28,311 nt of DNA from JBEAOO01 sp041164825 (GTDB taxonomy: Bacteria > Pseudomonadota > Gammaproteobacteria > Burkholderiales > Burkholderiaceae_C). The stretch's first letter is position 1. The number at the start of each line of letters is the position of its first letter. Shown here in pieces: positions 23,215 through 28,311 of the stretch. The notes below the pieces were generated by a model. It was not told the origin of the DNA. It ran no database searches and saw nothing but the letters and a program-made list of their open reading frames with translations. The stretch covers positions 1-28,311 of the forward strand of contig JBEAOO010000009.1 in assembly GCA_041164825.1 (NCBI GenBank). Reading direction: 5' to 3'. A program made the translations under genes and the position numbers.

Positions 23215-24660
23215 ATGAACGCACCCAACGACTTTGAGCAGGCTGCGGCCACCCCCCATCCGGACCTGTTTCGCCGGATCCATGCGGTGGTGGGTGACGC
23301 CGGCCTCGTGCTTGGCGCCGACGACCAGGCGCCCTACCTCGTCGACTGGCTCGGCAAGTGGCGCGGACGGGCCGCGCTGGTGGTGCGCCCCCGCGACACC
23401 GACGAGACGGCCGCCGTGGTGCGCATTTGCCACGAGACCCACACGCCGGTGGTCACCCAGGGTGGCAACACCGGCATGAGCGGCGGCGCCACACCCGACG
23501 CGAGCGGCGCGCAGGTGGTGCTCAATTTGTCGCGCATGAACGCGATTCGCGCCATCGACCCCGAGAACAACACGCTCACCGCCGAGGCGGGTGTGCTGCT
23601 CGCCAACGTGCAGCAAGCGGCCTTGGCGATGGAACGGTTTTTTCCGCTGAGCATGGGCTCAGAGGGCAGTTGCACCATTGGCGGCAACCTGGCCACCAAC
23701 GCCGGTGGCATTGCGGTGCTGCGCTATGGCAACACGCGCGACCTGGTGCTGGGCATTGAGGCGGTGCTGCCCGATGGCCGGGTGTGGCACGGCCTGCGCT
23801 CGCTGCGCAAAGACAACACCGGCTACGACCTGCGCCATCTGCTGATCGGCTCCGAGGGCACGCTGGGCATCATCACCGCGGCGGTGCTGAAGCTGTTTCC
23901 GCGGCCCTTGGGGCGGGCCACCGCATGGGTCGGCGCGGCCTCGCTGGAATCGCTGGTCAGCCTGCTGTCGGCCCTGCGGGCCCGGGTGGGCGAGCGGCTG
24001 GTGGCGTTCGAGATGATGTCGCACGACGCACTGGCCTTGGTGCTGGCGCAGGTCGCTGACGCACGCGCGCCCTTGGCGGGTTTGCATCATTTCCATGCGC
24101 TGGTGGAGCTTGCCGACACGCAGCAACAGGGCCTGGACGAGCTGCTGGAGGCCGGGCTCGGCGCGGCGCTGGAGAGTGGGCTGATTGACGATGTGGCCTT
24201 GAGCCAAAGTGGCGCGCAAGCCAGCGCCTTCTGGCGCCTTCGCGAGGGCATCTCAGAAGCGCAATTGCGCGGCGGCAAGGCCATCAAGCACGACATCGCG
24301 CTGCCGATTTCGGCGCTGGCGGCGTTCTCTCGGCAAGCCGGCGAGCAATTGCGCCGGTTGCAGCCCGACGTCCGCATTGTCAACTTCGGCCACCTGGGCG
24401 ACGGCAACCTGCACTACAACGTGCTCGCACCGCTGGACACCGCCCCGAGCGCCCTCAAAGCGCTGACCGAGCAGTACAACCGCGTGGTGCACGACCTGGT
24501 GACCGCACTCGGCGGCAGCATCAGCGCCGAGCACGGTATCGGCCAATTGCGCCGCGATGAAATGCGGCACTACAAGCCTGCGCTGGAGTTTGAATTGATG
24601 ATGCGCGTCAAGCAGGCGCTCGACCCCAACCACCTGATGAACCCGGGCAAGTTGCTCTGA
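23215..24660 (+). CDS. FAD-linked D-2-hydroxyacid dehydrogenase
   Basis: A 481-residue flavoprotein with an N-terminal FAD_binding_4 domain (QGGNTGMSGG at 82-91, GSEGSCTIGGNLATNAGG at 148-165, IGSEGTLGI) and a C-terminal FAD-oxidase_C domain. The metal ligands of D-2-hydroxyglutarate dehydrogenase-like enzymes are present as H393, H400 (GHLGDGNLH) and E439, with H440 (AEHGIG) as the likely catalytic base. Such enzymes oxidise D-2-hydroxyglutarate, D-lactate, glycolate or similar acids to 2-keto acids, passing electrons to a carrier. It follows the racemase and probably finishes a pathway that yields a 2-hydroxyacid. Its stop codon lies in a 9-bp tandem repeat. Confidence 0.9.
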   Translation: MNAPNDFEQAAATPHPDLFRRIHAVVGDAGLVLGADDQAPYLVDWLGKWRGRAALVVRPRDTDETAAVVRICHETHTPVVTQGGNTGMSGGATPDASGAQVVLNLSRMNAIRAIDPENNTLTAEAGVLLANVQQAALAMERFFPLSMGSEGSCTIGGNLATNAGGIAVLRYGNTRDLVLGIEAVLPDGRVWHGLRSLRKDNTGYDLRHLLIGSEGTLGIITAAVLKLFPRPLGRATAWVGAASLESLVSLLSALRARVGERLVAFEMMSHDALALVLAQVADARAPLAGLHHFHALVELADTQQQGLDELLEAGLGAALESGLIDDVALSQSGAQASAFWRLREGISEAQLRGGKAIKHDIALPISALAAFSRQAGEQLRRLQPDVRIVNFGHLGDGNLHYNVLAPLDTAPSALKALTEQYNRVVHDLVTALGGSISAEHGIGQLRRDEMRHYKPALEFELMMRVKQALDPNHLMNPGKLL

Positions 24661-24669
24661 TTGCTCTGA
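24652..24669. repeat. 9-bp tandem duplication at a stop codon
   Basis: TTGCTCTGA is repeated back to back across the end of the dehydrogenase gene, giving two in-frame TGA codons. It looks like a small slippage duplication. Confidence 0.8.
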
Positions 24670-24788
24670 TCCGGAGCGCCGGCTGCGCGACTCGCGCTGT
24701 CAAACACCGCTCCCCACAAGGCATGTGGCTCCTCCGGCATGGGCCGGGCTGGGTTGCGGCCCGCGCGCTCGTGCTCGCTGCTCACGCA

Positions 24789-24802
24789 CCGCCGTCGGGC
24801 GG
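24789..24802. terminator. Small GC hairpin between convergent genes
   Basis: CCGCC-GTCG-GGCGG forms a 5-bp stem just past the stop of the Lrp-type gene (minus strand), within the 151-base gap to the dehydrogenase. No T-tract follows; I see nothing else in the gap. Confidence 0.25.
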
Positions 24803-24811
24803 CGAGTGCAC

Positions 24812-25264
24812 TCAGCCGATGGCGATCAGGTCGAAGCGTTGCTTGGCAGAGCCCACGGGCTCGCAGACGTTGATCTCGAGCACGCCGTCGAGCGAGGCGA
24901 TGTCGCGCTCGATGATGGTGGCCACCTCCTGGCGTGTCGGGCCGATCAGGTAGGCCAGCACATCGAATCGCCCCAAGGTGATGCCGGAGAACGCGCAGCA
25001 CGCGAGTTGTGCAATCTGGCTCGCGATCTGGCGCGCCTGGCTGGGTGCCGTGCGCAGCCTCACGACGGCACCGGATGGGTATCCCATCGATGCCACATCG
25101 GCCACCAGGCCCAGCCGCATGGCCTTGCCGTCTTCCATTTTCTTGAGGCGCTGGCGCACCAGTCCTTCAGACAGGCCCAGCGCGCGAGCCACTTCGCGGT
25201 TGCTGATGCGCGCGTTGTCCCGCAGGGCATCCAGGATGGCGGTGTCGGTGCTGTCGAGCTTCAA
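24812..25264 (-). CDS. Lrp/AsnC-family transcriptional regulator
   Basis: A 150-residue regulator. Residues 1-60 are an AsnC-type helix-turn-helix (LDSTDTAILDALRDNARISN, LGLSEGLVRQRLKKMED), and the rest an RAM-type ligand domain (LGRFDVLAYLIG, IASLDGVLEINV). Such proteins form dimers to octamers and sense amino acids or related metabolites. Its ATG overlaps the stop of the upstream Lrp-type gene by four bases, so the two regulators are made together. It converges on the dehydrogenase gene. The target and ligand are unknown. Confidence 0.87.
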   Translation of the reverse strand: MKLDSTDTAILDALRDNARISNREVARALGLSEGLVRQRLKKMEDGKAMRLGLVADVASMGYPSGAVVRLRTAPSQARQIASQIAQLACCAFSGITLGRFDVLAYLIGPTRQEVATIIERDIASLDGVLEINVCEPVGSAKQRFDLIAIG

Positions 25265-25752
25265 GCAGGGCTCCGGGGCGCGAGCGCAGCGAACTCGCTG
25301 CGGTATTTCATGACCTCGGAAATGATCATGGTTTCGATGCTGCTCACGCCTTGAATGGCGGCCAACTGCGTCAACACAATCTGCTGCAGTTCGTCGAGTG
25401 TGCGAGCGATCACCAGCAGCATCAGCGGGCGCTCGCCCATCACCACCGTGACGGTGGCAACGCCGTCGAGCGCGGCCACGTCCTCGGCGACATCGGACAG
25501 CGGTCGGCCGCGCACGCCGAGGTCCACGCTGGCCAGCACCTCAAAGCCCGCAGCGCGGAAATCGCGCTGCGCGCAAATCCGCATCACGCCGTCGGCGTCC
25601 ATGGCGCGGATGCGCGAGGTGATGGTGGGCTCGCTCGCGTTGAGCGCGGTGGCGAGGTCTTTGATGCCCTGCCTGGGATGCACCCGGAGCACATCGACGA
25701 TGCGCTGATCGAGCTCGTCAAGCGGGCGAAGCGGGGAGGGCGAGGGCAGCAT
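25261..25752 (-). CDS. Lrp/AsnC-family transcriptional regulator
   Basis: A 163-residue paralogue of the next gene: DELDQRIVDVLRVHPRQGIKDLA, LNASEPTITSRIRAMDADGV (helix-turn-helix), and an RAM domain with VTVVMGERPLMLLVIA and IQGVSSIETMII. The N-terminal 11 residues are proline-rich and variable. Its 4-base overlap with the downstream regulator suggests the pair may form mixed oligomers. Siroheme decarboxylase subunits also come as AsnC-like pairs, but no haem genes are nearby and both proteins keep a normal helix-turn-helix, so regulators are preferred. Confidence 0.85.
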   Translation of the reverse strand: MLPSPSPLRPLDELDQRIVDVLRVHPRQGIKDLATALNASEPTITSRIRAMDADGVMRICAQRDFRAAGFEVLASVDLGVRGRPLSDVAEDVAALDGVATVTVVMGERPLMLLVIARTLDELQQIVLTQLAAIQGVSSIETMIISEVMKYRSEFAALAPRSPA

Positions 25753-25844
25753 GCGGCTGCGATCTTAGCCGCCTGCAAGGGGGCAACAACGCTGCCCGAC
25801 AACTGGACGGTCACCGACGCCGCCCCGCCACGGCTCGCATCAAC

Positions 25845-28148
25845 TCACTGGCTGACGTCAAACACCAAGTTGCTCTGTGACGGCCCGAAGGAGGCCCAGG
25901 GCACGGTCTGGGTGTGGCCCGCGCCATGCTGGGTCCAGTCGCACACGCCGTCGGGGAAGATGGCGCGCAAGCGGGTCAGCTCCGTGGCCGTCAGGGCCAC
26001 GGCGTAGCTCTCGGCCGCCACCGGCTTGAGCGCGCACTTCAACTGGTCGGCGGCCACGGGGCCACCGGCTTCGAGGCGCGGCGACGACCACGACGGCCAG
26101 ATCGTGTTGCACTGGCTGCTCGCCGTGTGGCCCAAGGTTTGGGTTTCGGCGATGAACTGCGGTGTCGTCGCCTTGGTGAAACAGCCATCCACGGCCGCGG
26201 CGGGTTTGCGGGCAATCACCTTCTCACGCTGGCTGGCTGCCGAGGTGTCGGCCTTGTAGGCCACCACCCAGTCGATGAATGTCCTCCAGCCTTGCGTGGC
26301 AGCGGCTGCGGCCACGGCACCCTCTTCGGCCGTCACGCCGCCGCCCAAGGCGGCCAGAATCGGCGTGCCACCGCGCCACATCACGTGGTTGCGGGTGTCG
26401 CCGTTGGCCTTGGCCATGCGCTCGCGCACGGCGAAGTGGAACCACTGGTAGTGGTAGTAGTTGTCTTCGTCGTAGAGGCCCGAGATGTCGAACACCGGGA
26501 TGGTGGCCAGGCCGCCATTGCCGTTGAGTTGCAGGCCGCTTTGGTGGGCGCGGCGGATGGCGCCGGTGTCGCCCACCACACGGTTGCTCACGTGATTGGC
26601 GTCTTGGTCGTAGCCGCCCACCTTCTCGTTGAGGTCCAGAAACTGGCTGACCGTGATGGTGCCTTGGTTCAGTGCCTCCAGGCCGTATTGCACGCCGACG
26701 TTGTCGAACGGGCGCAGCGCGAAGCCGGTGGTTTTGTCGATACCGTAGACGTTGCGGGCGATGTCAAACACCGTGGGGCGGGCGCCGGTGGGGTGGTTGA
26801 CCGGGTCGTAACGCAGGCCCACGGGGACCGCGGCGTTCCACACGGCGGAGGCATAGGGCACGCCGCCCACCACCGGCAAGGTGCTCGGTGGCAGCGGATC
26901 GACGCGGCCCGGGACCGGGTCGGTGCGGCCCGATTGCATGGCGAGGTCGTACCAAGCGCGGGCCGTCTTGTGGCCCGACACCGCGACCATTTGCGCCTCG
27001 CTGAAGGCGCCGGTGTTTTGAGTCAGGTAGTAGCGGCTGAGCAGCCGCGCATCCAGGCTCGACATCGCGAGCGACAGCGCATCGGGGAAGGTGGAGCTGA
27101 CGAAGACGCCGTCAAACAGCCCGGGGTAGGCGTCGGCCAGTTGCAGGCTGGTGTAGGCGCCGCCCGAGCCGCCGGTGGAGACGGTGAAGGTGGGCACGCC
27201 AAAGGTCTTGATGAAGTGCGCTTTGCCCATCAGGGCACTTTCGGCCGCCAACGTCGCGTTGCAGCTGTTGGTGGGGTGGTTGAGCGAGTTGTTGAAAATG
27301 CCATAACCCTCGGCCAGGCGGGTCAGGTTGTCGCCGGTGAGCAGGCTCACGCCAAGGGCCACGCCCTGCACATACCAGCCGCCGGTGCAGCCCGAGCCGT
27401 GCACGGCGAGCAGGCGCTTGTTCCAGCCGGCGGGCGGGGTGAGCGGGGTGGGCGCAGCGTCTTGCACCGGGTTGTGCAACACCGCGTTTTGGTAGATGCC
27501 GCGGTTGAGGGTGCCGGTTTCAACACGCACCACGAAGGGCACGGTGACGCCGGACAAGGTGGTGGTTTGCGCCACGTCAGTGGGCAGGGCGCTCAGGTTG
27601 CTCATGGGCTTCAAGGCGCCGCCCGCGGTGGAGCGGTAGACATAGCGCACCTGGGTGGGGGCCGAGCAGTTGGCGTCGGTGCTGGCGCCCAGCTTGGTCC
27701 CGTCGGGCAGGTTGAAGTTTTGCGTCTGGCAGATGTAGGGCGTGAGGTGCGGGCCCGACAGCATCGGCCCGGTGAGCGGGTAGCTGGTCAGGGTGAGCTG
27801 CGTGACGCGATCACCGACGCGGGCGACGAGCGTGTTGGCGCCGAGCTTCAGGCCCGAGACCACACCGATCCGGCGCAACGCATCTGCGGGGTCCACCGCG
27901 AAGGCCGCGGAGACGTCCACGCCGTCCAGTGTGGCCGCCCAGGTGGTGGCGCTGGCCGTGGATGCGGGCATCGAGATCGACACCAGCGCGTCGTTGCCCG
28001 ACACCAGTTCGGGCCGCGACGAGAGCACCGTCACCGTGGGGCCGGCGGGCACGCTCGCGTCACCGCTGCCACCACAGCCCACGAGCAGGATGCCCAGTGC
28101 CGCTGCCGCCGCGGCGCCGAGGGGGTCTTTGTGTCGGTTCGTTGTCAT
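25845..28148 (-). CDS. DUF6351-type lipoprotein, possible alpha/beta hydrolase
   Basis: A 767-residue exported protein. The N-terminus carries a lipoprotein signal: a hydrophobic stretch then LVGC with the lipidated C25, followed by a Gly/Ser-rich linker. A beta-rich Ig-like region (about 37-120) precedes the main domain. That domain has RLLAVHGSGCTGGW (an oxyanion-hole-like HGSG at 250-253) and STGGSGGAY with the nucleophile-elbow GxSxG at G326-S328-G330, plus a late His (HGAGH). This suggests a secreted esterase or hydrolase. I recognise it as the DUF6351 family by recollection; its biochemical role is not established. The ATG at 28148 has GGAG 7 bases upstream. It precedes the Lrp pair with a 92-base gap. 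Confidence 0.8.
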   Translation of the reverse strand: MTTNRHKDPLGAAAAAALGILLVGCGGSGDASVPAGPTVTVLSSRPELVSGNDALVSISMPASTASATTWAATLDGVDVSAAFAVDPADALRRIGVVSGLKLGANTLVARVGDRVTQLTLTSYPLTGPMLSGPHLTPYICQTQNFNLPDGTKLGASTDANCSAPTQVRYVYRSTAGGALKPMSNLSALPTDVAQTTTLSGVTVPFVVRVETGTLNRGIYQNAVLHNPVQDAAPTPLTPPAGWNKRLLAVHGSGCTGGWYVQGVALGVSLLTGDNLTRLAEGYGIFNNSLNHPTNSCNATLAAESALMGKAHFIKTFGVPTFTVSTGGSGGAYTSLQLADAYPGLFDGVFVSSTFPDALSLAMSSLDARLLSRYYLTQNTGAFSEAQMVAVSGHKTARAWYDLAMQSGRTDPVPGRVDPLPPSTLPVVGGVPYASAVWNAAVPVGLRYDPVNHPTGARPTVFDIARNVYGIDKTTGFALRPFDNVGVQYGLEALNQGTITVSQFLDLNEKVGGYDQDANHVSNRVVGDTGAIRRAHQSGLQLNGNGGLATIPVFDISGLYDEDNYYHYQWFHFAVRERMAKANGDTRNHVMWRGGTPILAALGGGVTAEEGAVAAAAATQGWRTFIDWVVAYKADTSAASQREKVIARKPAAAVDGCFTKATTPQFIAETQTLGHTASSQCNTIWPSWSSPRLEAGGPVAADQLKCALKPVAAESYAVALTATELTRLRAIFPDGVCDWTQHGAGHTQTVPWASFGPSQSNLVFDVSQ

Positions 28149-28187
28149 GGCTTGTCTCCAGTTCGCGGTTTTGAATGTTTTTTTGAT

Positions 28188-28246
28188 GCAAAAGCTAATT
28201 AATAGAATTTAAAAAATAGCTTTTGCGCATTCGTAGAGGGTATGCG
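28188..28246. repeat. AT-rich double inverted-repeat element
   Basis: GCAAAAGCTA and TAGCTTTTGC form a perfect 10-bp dyad around a 19-base AT-rich spacer (28198-28216). It is followed by CGCAT-N11-ATGCG (28226-28246), which shares one base with it. The element lies 40 bases upstream of the lipoprotein start, so it could hold its promoter. The layout resembles intergenic repeats that I recall as common in Comamonadaceae genomes. Confidence 0.55.
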
Positions 28247-28311
28247 AACGAAGACTCGATGGACCTGTGGGAACTACATAGGGGCCTTCCCCATGGGCTG
28301 GGAGATCTCGG

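Noticed and set aside
25261..25752. AsnC-like pair as siroheme decarboxylase
   Set aside because: No haem biosynthesis genes nearby, and both proteins retain normal helix-turn-helix sequences.
25914..28202. A 762-codon open frame on the plus strand
   Set aside because: It is antisense to the lipoprotein gene, rich in His, Gly, Arg and Gln, and matches no family; such frames arise from high GC at third positions.
1..28311. CRISPR array, tRNA, rRNA or prophage
   Set aside because: No regularly spaced repeats, no cloverleaf or rRNA-like stretches noticed, and no phage structural genes among the reading frames.

Overview
The window is dense, GC-rich chromosomal DNA. Its gene content (vanAB with a VanR-type GntR repressor, LIV-type and polar amino acid ABC transporters, a DUF6351 lipoprotein, many SDRs) and its tightly overlapping catabolic operons suggest a betaproteobacterium, Burkholderiales, probably Comamonadaceae. 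The family-level placement is an inference. I recognise no rRNA, tRNA, CRISPR array, prophage or replication origin.

Left part (1-4304): a vanillate O-demethylase module. vanA and vanB are read leftward with an ATGA overlap and converge on vanR, a GntR/FCD regulator. An AraC-type regulator diverges from vanA. The 200-bp divergent region holds a perfect ATTGGATCCAAT palindrome, the sequence I recall as the Caulobacter VanR operator, plus a second partial copy 65 bp away.

Junction (4305-5153): a fragment of an SDR gene lacking both ends, then an intact ParD/ParE-like toxin-antitoxin pair with a 7-bp direct repeat upstream. This looks like a recombination scar.

First catabolic operon (13177 down to 5187, leftward): an SDR that has lost its catalytic Tyr and Lys, a Tat-type periplasmic binding protein, LivG, LivF, LivH, LivM, a cupin of the 2,4'-dihydroxyacetophenone dioxygenase family, a second SDR and a zinc alcohol dehydrogenase. 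Placed beside vanAB, it may import and shorten an aryl side chain, for example an alpha-hydroxyacetophenone to an aromatic acid plus formate, before O-demethylation. This is a hypothesis.

A frameshifted, truncated IS630-type transposase (about 13445-13800) separates the two operons.

Second catabolic unit (21335 down to 13924, leftward): a DHDPS-like lyase, an SDR without the YxxxK motif, a dihydropyrimidinase/hydantoinase, a polar amino acid-type ABC transporter (binding protein, ATPase, two permeases) and an SMP-30 lactonase-like protein. A LysR gene (leftward) sits between this operon and a rightward pair: a hydantoin/Asp-Glu racemase and an FAD-linked D-2-hydroxyacid dehydrogenase. Two nearly identical LysR-type dyads (14 of 16 bases shared) lie upstream of the operon and in the LysR/racemase divergent region. 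With the promoters proposed here both are centred close to -65, and the racemase message would be leaderless. No N-carbamoyl-amino-acid hydrolase is present, so this is not a standard hydantoin-to-amino-acid pathway.

Right end (24812-28311): two overlapping Lrp/AsnC regulators, a large DUF6351-type lipoprotein with a GxSxG motif, and an AT-rich inverted-repeat element at the edge.
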